In this document: one piece after another, positions 1 through 9,610 of the stretch
Layout of the letters: each line of letters opens with the position of its first letter
How positions within the stretch are numbered: position 1 is the stretch's first letter
Assembly (NCBI RefSeq): GCF_900129785.1
Contig: NZ_FSRC01000001.1
Coordinates: 1,178,001-1,242,000, forward strand
DNA: 64,000 nt
Source of the DNA: Algoriphagus halophilus
GTDB taxonomy: Bacteria > Bacteroidota > Bacteroidia > Cytophagales > Cyclobacteriaceae
Reading direction: 5' to 3'
Translations under genes and position numbers: made by a program
The notes under the pieces: model-generated
Databases searched by the model: none
Told to the model about the DNA's origin: nothing
What the model saw: the letters and a program-made list of their open reading frames with translations, nothing else

Positions 1-860
1 CAGTTTCAGTAGATTGTGAATTTGATCCAAACCTTCCAAATCAAGTGGTCAGTGACCCGATCAGGCTAGGTCAAATTATCAACAACCTCTTATCCAATGC
101 CATTAAATTTACCGAACATGGGTTTGTAAAAATAGTCCTTGAAGAAATTCATAGAGACCATGAATTTACGGAGATAGAATTTAGGTTTGAGGATAGTGGG
201 ATTGGTATACCTGAAGATAAACGAGAAAGTATTTTTGAGGCTTTCACACAAGCTTCTTCTTCCACCACTAGAAAATACGGTGGTACCGGTCTGGGATTAG
301 CAATTGTTAAAAGGTTGGTAGAATTATTTGGGGGTGAAATTTCAGTGAGCGCAAGAGAAGGGGGAGGAAGTGTTTTTAGGTTTACTTCTAAACTTCAAAT
401 AGGAAAACTACATCGGGTAGTAAATAAAGATGGGGTAGGTGATTTGGGAAAGGCTCTCCAAGAGGCATCCATCTTAGTAGCAGAGGACAACTATGTCAAT
501 CAAATTCTTATTCAAAAATTTCTAAAGAAATGGGAAGTTGGAAGATTAGTCATCGTTTCAAATGGGAAAGAAGCTCTTGAAAAATTTAAAGATGAGGATT
601 TTAATTTGGTCTTATTGGATCTTCAAATGCCGGTGTTGGATGGCTTTGAAGTAGCCCGATCTATTCGTTCCTATCAGCAAGAAATGAAACGAAAAACCCC
701 GATTTTAGCTTTGACAGCGACTTCACTTCAAGAGGTGAAAGATCAGTTAATAGAGATAGGATTTAATGATTTTATTCCAAAGCCATTTGTCCCAGAGATA
801 CTCTACGAAAAATTAATTTTTCATCTAAGCGGTAAAGATCACTCTGAAATGTCGGTTTAG
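1..860 (+). CDS. Hybrid sensor histidine kinase, C-terminal part (5'-truncated by window edge)
   Basis: The frame is open from base 3 with no start in view, so the N-terminal sensor and the phosphoacceptor domain lie outside the window. What remains is the ATP-binding kinase core: an N-box (SDPIRLGQIINNLLSNAIKF), a G1 box (DSGIGIP) and a G2 box (GGTGLGLAI). A receiver domain follows, with acidic residues at ILVAEDN, the phosphorylatable Asp in LVLLDLQMP, and the conserved Lys in PKPF. This is the usual hybrid kinase order HATPase then REC, so the protein probably autophosphorylates and relays internally. A partner (Hpt protein or output regulator) is not visible here. A promoter for the next gene lies right after the stop codon. 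Confidence 0.93.
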   Translation, partial: VSVDCEFDPNLPNQVVSDPIRLGQIINNLLSNAIKFTEHGFVKIVLEEIHRDHEFTEIEFRFEDSGIGIPEDKRESIFEAFTQASSSTTRKYGGTGLGLAIVKRLVELFGGEISVSAREGGGSVFRFTSKLQIGKLHRVVNKDGVGDLGKALQEASILVAEDNYVNQILIQKFLKKWEVGRLVIVSNGKEALEKFKDEDFNLVLLDLQMPVLDGFEVARSIRSYQQEMKRKTPILALTATSLQEVKDQLIEIGFNDFIPKPFVPEILYEKLIFHLSGKDHSEMSV

Positions 861-863
861 CAT

Positions 864-871
864 TACTTTTG
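864..871 (+). promoter_or_regulatory. Candidate -7 promoter element for the 920 gene
   Basis: TACTTTTG matches the Bacteroidota -7 consensus TAnnTTTG and lies just after the stop of the kinase gene, giving a predicted leader of about 45 bases before the ATG at 920. I see no clear -33 TTG at the ideal spacing, so this is a moderate call. Confidence 0.4.
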
Positions 872-919
872 CCTTGTAAGGTTTCGGACCAGTTGGCCTA
901 TTTCTAATAGAGTGATTAA

Positions 920-2236
920 ATGCCTTTTTTTTCAAGATTATTTCTGTTAATCCTTTGTTTTGGGATTTTCTTCAGTGCTTCCGCCCAAAGACTTGTAACC
1001 AAAAGACCATCCTTCTATTTTTTGGCAGGTACTTCAGGAGCGAAGTTGAATCAATTCGATAAATTGCTGGAAGAGAGAGGGCTTACGGGCCTAAGAAATA
1101 GGTATAACACCATTGGGTTGGGGTATCAGGTAAGGTATAATGATTTTGTCATCGGGATGGAACTTTATCATAATAGAGGTTCTAAAAGTGAGTTTGATCA
1201 CTACAAGTTATATTATAGAACATCCAGAGCTTTATTGAATGTGGGATATGCCTTTATAGAAGAGTCAAGATTTCAACTCATTCATTATATGTCGGTGGGA
1301 GCAGGATTTTTGAATTTTCAGATGCTACCACAACATCCCAGCGAGAATTTAGGTGATTTTTTGAATGATCCATCCCAGGGATATATTCTAAGGAAAAAGG
1401 ATATCCAAAAAGGCACCAAACATTATGGGAATTTTTTAACTGAAATAGGTTTCCAGCTTAGTTATGATTTCGATATTCTAGGCAGAAACGAAGCCTTAGA
1501 AGTTTTGATGAAATTAGGTTATGGATTTAGCCCTTTTGAGGGCAAATGGAACCTTAACGGAATTTCTTTTGACAATGCTCAAAGTGGTGCATTTATTAGG
1601 GTTGGCGCCGGATTGACCTTACCAGATAGAAATTTCTTTTATAAAGATGCAAGTATCGGGGTTTCTATGATTAGTGGAATTCATTTTACTTCTCCTACTG
1701 AATTTAATGAGCAGCTGGAGGAAGCTGGTTTTAATGCCTTGGATGGTTCTCCTTCCAATTGGGGACTTCGAATTTTAGGCGAAAGTGGAAATCTGCTTTA
1801 CGGTTCGGATGTCTATAATTTAGCTATGAATGGGGCAGCGAACAATATCAGAAACCATACTTTGAATAGTCTTCGTGTATATGGGAATCTTGGGATGAAA
1901 TTTATCCAATATAGAAATATGTCTATTGGGGTATTGGGAGGGATTGGTTATGGAAATATCCGATATACTAATACCCAAAAGGGAAAACCGGATTTTCCAG
2001 AACTTTTTGAAAAGCCACGTTTTGATGGATACCTAAAGAATAGTGGCTTGATGGCCAAGCCAGAAATTTTTCTGGAATATGGGGTTCCTATTGGGAAAAG
2101 AAATCTATTTGATGTGATTCTTACAAGTTCATTTGGCTATGAGTTGCCTCTGGCTAATTACAAACTAGGAGACTTTAACATGTCTGGATATATGTCCGCT
2201 CCTTATTTGAGTTTTGGATTAGGGATCAGGCCTTAG
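920..2236 (+). CDS. Secreted protein, probable outer-membrane beta-barrel, function unknown
   Basis: The 438-residue product begins with a clear signal peptide (hydrophobic core about residues 7-20, cleavage after SASA). The rest is rich in Gly, Tyr, Phe and alternating polar/hydrophobic stretches, with repeated short segments such as VGAGFLNF, RVGAGLTL and LGGIGYGN. The end, LSFGLGIRP, also resembles a barrel edge strand. I do not recognise a named family. The most likely role is an outer-membrane barrel or porin-like protein. It follows the hybrid kinase on the same strand with a 59-base gap but seems to have its own promoter. The next feature is the methionine operon, which has its own control, so there is no context clue to function. 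Confidence 0.75.
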   Translation: MPFFSRLFLLILCFGIFFSASAQRLVTKRPSFYFLAGTSGAKLNQFDKLLEERGLTGLRNRYNTIGLGYQVRYNDFVIGMELYHNRGSKSEFDHYKLYYRTSRALLNVGYAFIEESRFQLIHYMSVGAGFLNFQMLPQHPSENLGDFLNDPSQGYILRKKDIQKGTKHYGNFLTEIGFQLSYDFDILGRNEALEVLMKLGYGFSPFEGKWNLNGISFDNAQSGAFIRVGAGLTLPDRNFFYKDASIGVSMISGIHFTSPTEFNEQLEEAGFNALDGSPSNWGLRILGESGNLLYGSDVYNLAMNGAANNIRNHTLNSLRVYGNLGMKFIQYRNMSIGVLGGIGYGNIRYTNTQKGKPDFPELFEKPRFDGYLKNSGLMAKPEIFLEYGVPIGKRNLFDVILTSSFGYELPLANYKLGDFNMSGYMSAPYLSFGLGIRP

Positions 2237-2307
2237 TCGCAAAGCAATAAAATTTAATCCACCCAGCAAATTTGACCAGACAATCTGTTTTATTGGCAAA
2301 ATGATAT

Positions 2308-2315
2308 TACCTTTG
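2308..2315 (+). promoter_or_regulatory. Candidate -7 promoter element of the metH-metF operon
   Basis: TACCTTTG fits TAnnTTTG exactly. Transcription would begin about five bases downstream, next to the first base of the riboswitch P1 stem at 2321, which is where an S-box transcript should start. The -33 element is not convincing. Confidence 0.55.
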
Positions 2316-2320
2316 GTCTG

Positions 2321-2422
2321 CTTATCGAGAAAGACCGAGGGAAGGGCCCTAAGACGTCTTAGCAACCTGTAGCCAAGGTGCTAACTCCCATCCCGATTTT
2401 CGGGAACAGATGAGCGGATAAG
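2321..2422 (+). promoter_or_regulatory. SAM-I (S-box) riboswitch
   Basis: P1 is formed by CTTATC (2321-2326) and GATAAG (2417-2422). Between them are the S-box signatures: GAGGGAAGGGCCC near 2337-2349, then TTAGCAACCT, AAGGTGCTAACTCC, and a hairpin with CCCG/CGGG arms near 2393-2404. The element senses S-adenosylmethionine and sits 49 bases before the split methionine synthase, the expected target. No strong terminator hairpin is visible between P1 and the ATG at 2472, so control may act on translation initiation or through a weaker alternative fold. That last point is inference. Confidence 0.92.
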
Positions 2423-2471
2423 TCCAGGTACTTTTTTCCGTGTTTTGCTCGATTAGCTGTATAAAATAATA

Positions 2472-3524
2472 ATGATGCAAAACAGAACCGAACTTCTACT
2501 TCAGCAATTTTCTAAAAGAATTCTAATTCTGGATGGTGCGATGGGGACAATGATCCAACGTTATACCCTTACGGAAGAAGATTTTAGAACACCTGAATTG
2601 GCTAATCATCCCAAGGCTTTGAAGGGCAATAATGACTTATTGTCTCTTAGCCGGCCTGATATCATCAAGGCAATTCATGCAGAGTATTTAGATGCTGGTG
2701 CAGATATTATAGAAACCAATACCTTTTCAGGAACCACTATTGCGCAAGAAGACTATGATCTTCCTCATTTAGCCTATGCTATCAATTATGAATCGGCAAA
2801 ATTGGCCCGTGAAGTTGCTGAAGAATATAGTGCTAAAACTCCTGACAAACCAAGATTTGTAGCAGGAGCAATTGGCCCTACCAATCGAACCGCCTCGCTA
2901 TCTCCAGACGTCAATGATCCAGGGTATCGAGCTATCACCTTTGATCAGCTTGCGACAGCCTATGCCGAGCAGGTCAGAGGATTGCTTGATGGAGGTGCTG
3001 ATATACTATTGGTAGAAACGATTTTTGATACCCTGAATGCGAAAGCCGCACTTTATGCAATCCAGGATGTCTATGAAGAACGGGGAATTCCATTGGATCC
3101 TCAAGATGGAGGAATTCCAATCATGATTTCTGGAACGATTACAGATGCTTCCGGAAGAACCCTTTCAGGCCAAACCACAGAGGCATTCTTGATTTCTGTA
3201 TCCCATGTTCCCTTGCTGTCAGTCGGTTTGAATTGCGCCTTGGGAGCAAAGGAATTAAGACCTTATTTGAAAGTATTGGCTCAAAAAGCGCCATTCTATG
3301 TGAGTGCTTATCCCAATGCGGGATTGCCCAATGAATTTGGAGCATATGATCAGGGAGCGAATGAAATGGCTGATCAAGTAAGAGACTTTTTAAAAGAGGG
3401 CATGCTCAATGTCTTAGGAGGTTGCTGCGGGACTACTCCTGAGCATATTGCCGCACTGGCAAAACTTGCAGCAGGCTACGAGCCAAGAAAATTACAACAA
3501 GAAGTAGAAGAAACCCTGGATTGA
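2472..3524 (+). CDS. metH: Methionine synthase, homocysteine-binding subunit (MetH N-terminal part)
   Basis: This 350-residue protein is the homocysteine S-methyltransferase barrel, equal to the first module of cobalamin-dependent MetH. It opens with the family motif [14 protein letters not shown]. The three zinc ligands are visible: one Cys in VGLNCALGA and the CysCys pair in [11 protein letters not shown]. The zinc activates the thiol of homocysteine. The protein stops after this domain, and the remaining MetH modules start only four bases later as a separate gene. Split MetH of this type is common in Bacteroidota, so the break is probably ancestral and not a recent frameshift. Two ATGs are adjacent at the start; I took the first. 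Expression is under the upstream SAM riboswitch. Confidence 0.93.
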   Translation: MMQNRTELLLQQFSKRILILDGAMGTMIQRYTLTEEDFRTPELANHPKALKGNNDLLSLSRPDIIKAIHAEYLDAGADIIETNTFSGTTIAQEDYDLPHLAYAINYESAKLAREVAEEYSAKTPDKPRFVAGAIGPTNRTASLSPDVNDPGYRAITFDQLATAYAEQVRGLLDGGADILLVETIFDTLNAKAALYAIQDVYEERGIPLDPQDGGIPIMISGTITDASGRTLSGQTTEAFLISVSHVPLLSVGLNCALGAKELRPYLKVLAQKAPFYVSAYPNAGLPNEFGAYDQGANEMADQVRDFLKEGMLNVLGGCCGTTPEHIAALAKLAAGYEPRKLQQEVEETLD

Positions 3525-3528
3525 GGCG

Positions 3529-6225
3529 ATGGAAACGAATCATTACATGAAATTATCTGGGTTAGAACCATTGGTTTTGACTCCCGAAATCAACTTTGTC
3601 AACATAGGCGAAAGAACCAATATTACAGGTTCTAAAAAATTCGCAAGATTGATCTTAAATGGTCAATATGATGAGGCGCTTGAAGTAGCATTGGATCAAG
3701 TAAGAGGTGGTGCTCAGGTTTTGGATGTCTGTATGGACGAAGGGATGCTTGATGGAGAAATGGCCATGGTCAAATTTTTAAATTTGATAGCCTCCGAACC
3801 AGAAATCAGTAGAATTCCCATCATGATTGATAGCTCTAAATGGGCTATTATTTTGGCTGGATTAAAATGTATTCAGGGGAAAGGGATCGTAAACTCTATT
3901 TCCCTGAAGAATGGGGAAGAGGAGTTTATCAGCCAAGCCAAAACGATCAAGAAATTTGGAGCAGCAGTGGTGGTAATGGCTTTTGACGAAGATGGTCAGG
4001 CCGATACTTATGATCGTAGAATTGAAATTTGTGAACGTAGTTATAGAATCCTGGTAGATCAAGTCAAGTTTAATCCCCAGGATATCATTTTCGATCCTAA
4101 TATATTTCCAGTAGCAACAGGAATGGAGGAGCATAGAAGAAATGCTTTGGACTTTTTCTTGGCTACCAAATGGATCAAAGAGAACTTGCCGGGAGCCAAG
4201 GTGAGTGGAGGAGTTAGTAACGTCAGTTTTTCTTTTCGAGGAAATAACCCGGTAAGGGAAGCCATGCATGCGGCCTTTTTGTACCATGCTATCCATCATG
4301 GGATGGACATGGGTATTGTCAATCCTACCATGCTGGAAGTCTACGATGACATTCCTAAGGACTTGCTGGAAAAAGTAGAAGATGTTCTTTTTGATCGAAG
4401 AGAAGATGCTACTGAGCAATTGTTGGAATTTGCTGAAACAGTAAAAACTTCGGGCAAGAAAGAAGTGGTCAATGAGGCTTGGAGATCTGACCCGGTAGCC
4501 AAAAGAATCGAACATGCCTTGGTCAAAGGAATTTTGGACTTTATTGTCGAGGATACTGAAGCGGCAAGATTGGAATTAACTAACCCATTAAAGGTGATTG
4601 AAGGACCATTAATGGATGGAATGAATGTGGTAGGAGATTTATTTGGAGAAGGTAAAATGTTTCTTCCCCAGGTAGTTAAGTCTGCTAGAGTGATGAAAAA
4701 GGCAGTTGCTTACCTGGAGCCTTTTATGCCTTTACCAGAAGAGGGGCAGGAAGAAAGCTCCTTGAAGAAAATTTTGATGGCAACGGTCAAAGGAGATGTG
4801 CATGATATTGGGAAAAATATCGTTGGAGTTGTCTTAGCTTGTAATAGCTACCAAATCATCGATTTGGGAGTGATGGTGGATGCACAGAAAATCATTGACG
4901 AAGCGATCAAAAATAAAGTGGATATCATAGGTTTGAGTGGATTGATTACCCCTTCATTAGATGAAATGGTCAATGTGGCTTCCGAAATGGAAAGACAAGG
5001 GTTGAAAATTCCTTTGTTAATTGGAGGAGCTACGACTTCTAGAATTCATACCGCAGTTAAGATAGATCCGGTTTACAGCGGGACTGTCGTTCATGTGACA
5101 GACGCTAGTAAATCCGTACCTATTGCAGGGGAAGCAATTTCGGAGGAGACGAAAGAGGCTTACAGATTAAAGATAAAGGAGACATATGCTCGATTGAGAG
5201 TAGAGCATGAATCCAAGCAAGCTGTAAAACAGTTGGTTTCTTATGAAGAGGCAAAAGCCAATCCAGTAGAAATAAATTGGGAAAGTTTTGTTTCGGTAGA
5301 GCCGAGCCAACTGGGGAATACCGTTTTAAAAGAACTAGATCTCAATGTATTGCGAAATTACATTGATTGGACTCCTTTCTTTAGTACTTGGATGCTAAGT
5401 GGTAGATACCCGAAGATATTAGAAGATCCAGTAGTGGGCATAGAAGCCAAAAAGTTATTGGCTGATGCCAATCAAATGTTGGATAAAATAATAGAAGAAA
5501 AGTGGCTTTCTGCAAATGCAGTATTTGGGATATATCCTGTAAAACGAATAGGTGATGACGTTCAAGTGCTCAATACTGAGGGACAAAGTATCGGCAAGTT
5601 TCATTTTCTTAGACAGCAAGGTAAAAAAGGAAAAGGAGTGCCCAATCGTTCCTTAGCAGATTATATCCATCCTGAAAATACAGATTACTTGGGTTGCTTC
5701 GCAGTAACTGCAGGAACAGGAATGGAAGCGAAACTAGCTGAATTCCAGAAAGCTGGAGACGATTATAATGATATTCTGTTTAAGGCTCTAGCTGATCGAT
5801 TGGCAGAAGCAGGTGCGGAATACCTTCATGAAATAGTAAGAAAAGAGTATTGGGGATATTCGAAAGGAGAAGCGCTTTCCAATGACTCTTTGATTCGAGA
5901 AGAATACCAAGGAATACGACCAGCTCCTGGGTACCCTGCATGTCCAGAGCATTCAGAAAAAGAGGAGATTTCCAGATTACTTGAAATGGAGAAAAATGCC
6001 GGGATCACACTTACATCTAGCTATGCAATGTATCCTACTTCTTCTGTTTCTGGATTTTATTTTGCCAACCCGGATAGTAAATATTTTGGATTGGGAAAAA
6101 TAGGAGAAGATCAGGTAGCTAGTTATGCGCAGAGAAAAGGAATATCCCTGAAAGAAGCAGAAAGTTTACTATCTCCAAACTTAGCTTATCAACCCAATAC
6201 TAATCTTGCCTCACAACCTATATGA
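3529..6225 (+). CDS. metH: Methionine synthase, folate/cobalamin/activation subunit (MetH C-terminal part)
   Basis: The 898-residue product carries the rest of cobalamin-dependent methionine synthase. Residues about 20-280 are the pterin-binding barrel ([14 protein letters not shown]). A helical cap and the B12-binding domain follow, with the cobalt-ligand His in [11 protein letters not shown] and the downstream GLSGLITPS and LIGGATTS segments. The last 300 residues are the SAM-binding activation domain ([23 protein letters not shown]). It moves the methyl group of methyltetrahydrofolate to homocysteine through methylcobalamin and is reactivated with SAM. It needs the separate zinc subunit encoded just upstream. 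The stop overlaps the metF start by four bases, which suggests translational coupling with the enzyme that makes its methyl donor. Confidence 0.95.
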   Translation: METNHYMKLSGLEPLVLTPEINFVNIGERTNITGSKKFARLILNGQYDEALEVALDQVRGGAQVLDVCMDEGMLDGEMAMVKFLNLIASEPEISRIPIMIDSSKWAIILAGLKCIQGKGIVNSISLKNGEEEFISQAKTIKKFGAAVVVMAFDEDGQADTYDRRIEICERSYRILVDQVKFNPQDIIFDPNIFPVATGMEEHRRNALDFFLATKWIKENLPGAKVSGGVSNVSFSFRGNNPVREAMHAAFLYHAIHHGMDMGIVNPTMLEVYDDIPKDLLEKVEDVLFDRREDATEQLLEFAETVKTSGKKEVVNEAWRSDPVAKRIEHALVKGILDFIVEDTEAARLELTNPLKVIEGPLMDGMNVVGDLFGEGKMFLPQVVKSARVMKKAVAYLEPFMPLPEEGQEESSLKKILMATVKGDVHDIGKNIVGVVLACNSYQIIDLGVMVDAQKIIDEAIKNKVDIIGLSGLITPSLDEMVNVASEMERQGLKIPLLIGGATTSRIHTAVKIDPVYSGTVVHVTDASKSVPIAGEAISEETKEAYRLKIKETYARLRVEHESKQAVKQLVSYEEAKANPVEINWESFVSVEPSQLGNTVLKELDLNVLRNYIDWTPFFSTWMLSGRYPKILEDPVVGIEAKKLLADANQMLDKIIEEKWLSANAVFGIYPVKRIGDDVQVLNTEGQSIGKFHFLRQQGKKGKGVPNRSLADYIHPENTDYLGCFAVTAGTGMEAKLAEFQKAGDDYNDILFKALADRLAEAGAEYLHEIVRKEYWGYSKGEALSNDSLIREEYQGIRPAPGYPACPEHSEKEEISRLLEMEKNAGITLTSSYAMYPTSSVSGFYFANPDSKYFGLGKIGEDQVASYAQRKGISLKEAESLLSPNLAYQPNTNLASQPI

Positions 6226-7175
6226 AAATTACCGAACACTTGAAAAAAGCAGATCAAACGCTTTTTTCCTTTGAAATATTACCCCCTTTGAAGGGGCAAA
6301 GCTTAAAAGAATTGCTAGAGGGAATCGCTCCTCTGATGGAGTTTAAACCTCCTTTTGTAGATGTGACCTATCATCGCGAAGAGTATATTTATAAAAAGCA
6401 TCCCAATGGCTTGTTGGAAAAGATCAGTACCAAAAAGAGACCTGGAACGGTGGGTATCTGTGCTGCGATAATGAATAGATTCCAAGTGGATGCTGTTCCA
6501 CACTTACTTTGCGGTGGTTTCAATAAGGAAGAGACAGAAAATGCACTGATAGATTTGAATTTTATCGGGGTAGAAAATGTCTTGGCTCTTAGAGGGGATG
6601 CCCCAAAGACAGAGGGTAAGTTTATTCCTGAGCCAGACGGGCATCACTTTGCCAGTGAATTGGTGGAGCAAATTGTACGAATGAATAATGGGAAGTATTT
6701 GCACGAAGAAACTGAAACGAGTTTCCATACTGATTTTTGTGTTGGAGTAGCAGGATACCCAGAAAAGCATTTTGAGGCACCTTCTATGAAATTTGACTTG
6801 AAAAGGTTGAAAGAAAAAGTAGAAAAAGGAGCCGAATACATCGTTACTCAAATGTTTTTTGACAATCAAAAGTATTTTGAGTTTGTGGATCAAGTTCGGG
6901 AAGCAGGAATTACCGTGCCCATTATTCCTGGGATTAAGCCAATTACGACGGTAGGTCAAATTACCATGTTGCCTAGGACTTTCTTTTTAGATCTTCCTGA
7001 TCCATTAATGGATGAATTGGAAAAGTGTAAAACCAATGCGGAAGTGAGAGAGGTAGGAATTGAATGGGCAATAAAGCAATGTAAAGAGTTAGTGAAAGCG
7101 GAGGTGCCTTCCTTGCATTTCTATACCATGAGCAAGGCTGGTACTACTTACGCGATTGCGAAAGAGATCTTTTAA
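6222..7175 (+). CDS. metF: 5,10-methylenetetrahydrofolate reductase
   Basis: The 317-residue length and motifs fit MetF, the FAD enzyme that reduces methylene-THF to methyl-THF, the donor used by MetH. Visible signatures are FSFEILPP near the N-terminus (the catalytic Glu region), [15 protein letters not shown], the [12 protein letters not shown] segment, and YIVTQMFFD. It starts inside the metH stop (ATGA overlap), so it is the third gene of the riboswitch-controlled operon. A strong terminator follows 20 bases after the stop. Nothing is missing or unusual. Confidence 0.96.
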   Translation: MKITEHLKKADQTLFSFEILPPLKGQSLKELLEGIAPLMEFKPPFVDVTYHREEYIYKKHPNGLLEKISTKKRPGTVGICAAIMNRFQVDAVPHLLCGGFNKEETENALIDLNFIGVENVLALRGDAPKTEGKFIPEPDGHHFASELVEQIVRMNNGKYLHEETETSFHTDFCVGVAGYPEKHFEAPSMKFDLKRLKEKVEKGAEYIVTQMFFDNQKYFEFVDQVREAGITVPIIPGIKPITTVGQITMLPRTFFLDLPDPLMDELEKCKTNAEVREVGIEWAIKQCKELVKAEVPSLHFYTMSKAGTTYAIAKEIF

Positions 7176-7195
7176 TGCTCTTAAAACAAAATAGA

Positions 7196-7230
7196 GAACC
7201 CTTCCCAACTATTGGGAAGGGTTCTTTTTT
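7196..7230 (+). terminator. Intrinsic terminator of the metH-metF operon
   Basis: A perfect 13-bp stem (7196-7208 with 7212-7224, starting GAACCCTTCCC) has a three-base loop and is followed by six T. It also lies just past the 3' end of the converging lipoprotein gene and may serve both strands. Confidence 0.92.
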
Positions 7231-7246
7231 AGAGGGGACTTGGTGA

Positions 7247-7768
7247 TTAATCCTTCTCTAATCCTATTCGAATCTCTTCGACTTTTTTCTTCGACTCTGT
7301 ACTTAACTTATCAAAGTTCTTTTCGAGCCAATCCAAACTTTCTTGAGTGGCATCTTCCATATTTTCAATGGTTTTTTCTGTACCTTCTTCCACGTCACTT
7401 GTGGTTTTCTCCCACCAGACCTCTATATTTTTCAAATGCATATCGGCAGTTTCTTCAAACATTTCCTGATCAGTTTTACCCTTTTCCACGATGGTTTCAT
7501 ACCGTGTTTCGATCAATTCTATTTGTTGAACATCTGTCTTTAAGTCTTTGTAGACAATCTCTGCTTTTCTGTCTAGGCTATCATATTTTTGATCAATAGC
7601 AGTCCAATTATGAACGGGGACTATTTTGACAGCAGTTTCAATACTGTCCACATAACCTTCCAAGTTGGCCGTTACTTCTACCTTATCTTGTTCACTATAT
7701 TGTTTTGTTTCACAAGCAAAGACTGAAAATAATGCAGCACTAATTAATAAAGTTGATTTAGTTTTCAT
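7247..7768 (-). CDS. Small lipoprotein with helical coiled-coil character, unknown function
   Basis: The 173-residue product has a lipoprotein signal ending FSVFAC, with Cys about residue 19 as the lipidation site. The mature part is highly charged and helical, with Lys/Glu-rich stretches and Trp residues in NIEVWWEKT and LDWLEKNF. It faintly resembles the DUF6565 lipoproteins of Bacteroidota (from memory, uncertain). It stands alone between the methionine operon terminator and a 305-base spacer. A role in the envelope is inferred from the lipobox only. Confidence 0.7.
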   Translation of the reverse strand: MKTKSTLLISAALFSVFACETKQYSEQDKVEVTANLEGYVDSIETAVKIVPVHNWTAIDQKYDSLDRKAEIVYKDLKTDVQQIELIETRYETIVEKGKTDQEMFEETADMHLKNIEVWWEKTTSDVEEGTEKTIENMEDATQESLDWLEKNFDKLSTESKKKVEEIRIGLEKD

Positions 7769-8073
7769 AGTTAATTATTGTTGGTCATATCCTATAGATG
7801 CAATGATATGACCAAGTTTCAGGATGAATTGATAAGCTTGATTAAATAGCCTTTAAAATGGCAGTTAGGCCGATTTTATTGTTGTTTGTTGTTGGTTTTC
7901 AATAAGTTGTGTTTCCTGAATGCAGGAATAATATCCCCGTTTTATCCTTTTGTTCACCATTTTAGGTTTAAAACTTAGTTTAAAAGCTATTAGTCTACTA
8001 CCATCAATTCAAAGGAAAGGGGCTTTCAAATAATTTTCCCAGTTTGCCTACTTGAACTTTATTAAATTCACGG
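7769..8073. other. Intergenic spacer, 305 bases, with one 9-bp inverted repeat
   Basis: This is the gap between the divergent lipoprotein and HMG-CoA lyase genes, so both promoters should be here. GGTCATATC (7783-7791) and GATATGACC (7805-7813) form a perfect 9-bp inverted repeat, 15 bases upstream of the lipoprotein start; it could be an operator or a leader hairpin. I see no exact TAnnTTTG element and no coding potential. Confidence 0.45.
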
Positions 8074-8928
8074 ATGATTAAATTAATCGAGTGTCCACGT
8101 GATGCCATGCAGGGAATACCTCATTTTATTGATACTGCCATCAAGGCTGCCTATATCAATCAATTATCTGAGGTAGGCTTTGATACCATTGACTTTGGAA
8201 GCTTTGTAAATCCCAAGGCAGTTCCTCAAATGAAGGATACGGAGGAGGTATTGAGCCTCTTGGATTTGCATCATTCCAAATCAAAACTATTAGCAATCGT
8301 GGCTAATTTACGTGGAGCTGAGGATGCTGGGCACTTTCCTGAAATAGATTACTTGGGCTTCCCGCTCTCCATTTCTGAGACTTTTCAGCAGAGAAATACC
8401 AATAAATCCATATCGGAAGCCTTCAATGAACTGGAGGAAATACAAAATCTTTGTGAGGTAAAAGGGAAAATTCTGGTGACCTATTTAAGTATGGGCTTTG
8501 GAAATCCCTATGGGGAGGAGTATTCTCCGGAAATGGTTTTAAACTTCGTTGAACGGCTTGACCAATTAGGGGTAAAAATTATCTCTCTTTCAGATACCAT
8601 CGGAGTCGCCAATCCGGCATTGATCACGGAGCTATTTGAGACTCAAATTCAGGCTTTTCCTAACATTGAATTTGGTGCACATTTACATAGTACCAGAGAG
8701 ACCATTGGTGAAAAAGTATTAGCTGGATTAAAAGGGGGATGTACTCGTTTTGATGGTGCTTTAAATGGATATGGGGGATGTCCAATGGCAAAGGATGACT
8801 TAGTTGGAAATATGGCTACAGAGGTGATGGTAGAGACGCTTGAAAAAGCAGGTCATGATTTGAAATTGAATAAAAGGGAGTTGAAAGAAGCCATGAAATT
8901 GACTCAATTTGTTTTTACTGAAGTTTAA
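8074..8928 (+). CDS. Hydroxymethylglutaryl-CoA lyase
   Basis: The 284-residue product is a DRE-TIM metallolyase barrel of the HMG-CoA lyase family, cleaving HMG-CoA to acetoacetate and acetyl-CoA at the end of leucine catabolism. Motifs are ECPRDAMQG at the N-terminus (the form of the family's RDG(x)Q start, here RDAMQG), ISLSDTIGVANP, the HLHSTRE metal-binding pair, and the signature loop GYGGCPMAKDDLVGN carrying the catalytic Cys. The sequence lacks the usual Gly at the RDG position (Ala instead), which is seen in some Bacteroidota members. The next gene starts immediately after the stop, so the two are probably co-transcribed. Confidence 0.88.
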   Translation: MIKLIECPRDAMQGIPHFIDTAIKAAYINQLSEVGFDTIDFGSFVNPKAVPQMKDTEEVLSLLDLHHSKSKLLAIVANLRGAEDAGHFPEIDYLGFPLSISETFQQRNTNKSISEAFNELEEIQNLCEVKGKILVTYLSMGFGNPYGEEYSPEMVLNFVERLDQLGVKIISLSDTIGVANPALITELFETQIQAFPNIEFGAHLHSTRETIGEKVLAGLKGGCTRFDGALNGYGGCPMAKDDLVGNMATEVMVETLEKAGHDLKLNKRELKEAMKLTQFVFTEV

Positions 8929-9480
8929 ATGTCGCATAAAATACAATCAAAAGTTAAAGCACTAAGGCTCTACCGGGTTCTTCACCGATGGTTAGGTATA
9001 CCTTTGATTATCTTCTTTTTTATCATTGGCATCACTTCAATCTTATTAGCCTGGAAGAAGAAAGCAGAGTTATTACCGCCTACCACAAAATCCCAATCTG
9101 AACAAAAAGAGAACTGGATCTCGCCTACCGAGATGATTGCAGTGGCACAAACGGTCATGGATAGTTTGGGCGAATCAACCGAGGTGGACCGAATCGATAT
9201 CAGGCCGGATAAAGGCATTGCTAAGGTGACTTTTAAAACCCATTTTACAGAAGTACAGGTAGATGGTTATTCTGGAGCGGTTCTATCAGTAGATACCAGA
9301 CATTCTGATTGGATAGAAAAAGTGCATGATGGAAGTATTGTTGATTATTATTGGACCGGGGAGGAGGGGGCCAAACTTACCTATTCCACGTTGACCTCTT
9401 TGGGATTGATTTTTATGAGCTTGAGTGGATTTTATCTTTGGTATTTTCCAAAGCGAATACGCAAGCTCAAGAATTCTTAG
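8929..9480 (+). CDS. PepSY-associated membrane protein
   Basis: The 183-residue protein has a basic N-terminus, a transmembrane helix about residues 22-42 (RVLHRWLGIPLIIFFFIIGI), a periplasmic PepSY-like stretch (residues about 70-130, ending QVDGYSGAVLSVDTRHSDW), and a second helix near the C-terminus followed by a basic tail. His in LHRWLG and in KVHDGSIVDYY is typical of the PepSY_TM family, which includes ferric-reductase-like proteins and small PepSY proteins of unknown function. Its ATG directly abuts the TAA of the HMG-CoA lyase gene. A metabolic link with that gene is not obvious. Confidence 0.8.
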   Translation: MSHKIQSKVKALRLYRVLHRWLGIPLIIFFFIIGITSILLAWKKKAELLPPTTKSQSEQKENWISPTEMIAVAQTVMDSLGESTEVDRIDIRPDKGIAKVTFKTHFTEVQVDGYSGAVLSVDTRHSDWIEKVHDGSIVDYYWTGEEGAKLTYSTLTSLGLIFMSLSGFYLWYFPKRIRKLKNS

Positions 9481-9610
9481 GCAAGGAGTTTATATCCCTT
9501 GCCAGGGAGAGAATGGACAATTCCTTCAAACGCTAATAGGCTATTATTGCTTAAATTATTTCAGGCCCAATGGTTGAAGCTGACCAACGTGCTATCAAAT
9601 ACCGTAGCTT

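Noticed and set aside
3862..4515. A 217-residue open frame opposite metH
   Set aside because: It lies within the pterin-binding and cap-domain part of MetH; composition is Ser/Phe-rich antisense to coding codons.
7240..7599. A 119-residue plus-strand frame opposite the lipoprotein
   Set aside because: The minus-strand product has a clear lipobox and charged helical composition, and the plus frame has none.
7783..7813. The 9-bp inverted repeat before the lipoprotein as a named operator
   Set aside because: It is real but short, and no regulator is linked to it, so I only note it within the spacer.
9480..9503. A GGCAAGG/CCTTGCC hairpin after the PepSY gene as a terminator
   Set aside because: Only a seven-base stem with no T-run following, so it is not convincing.
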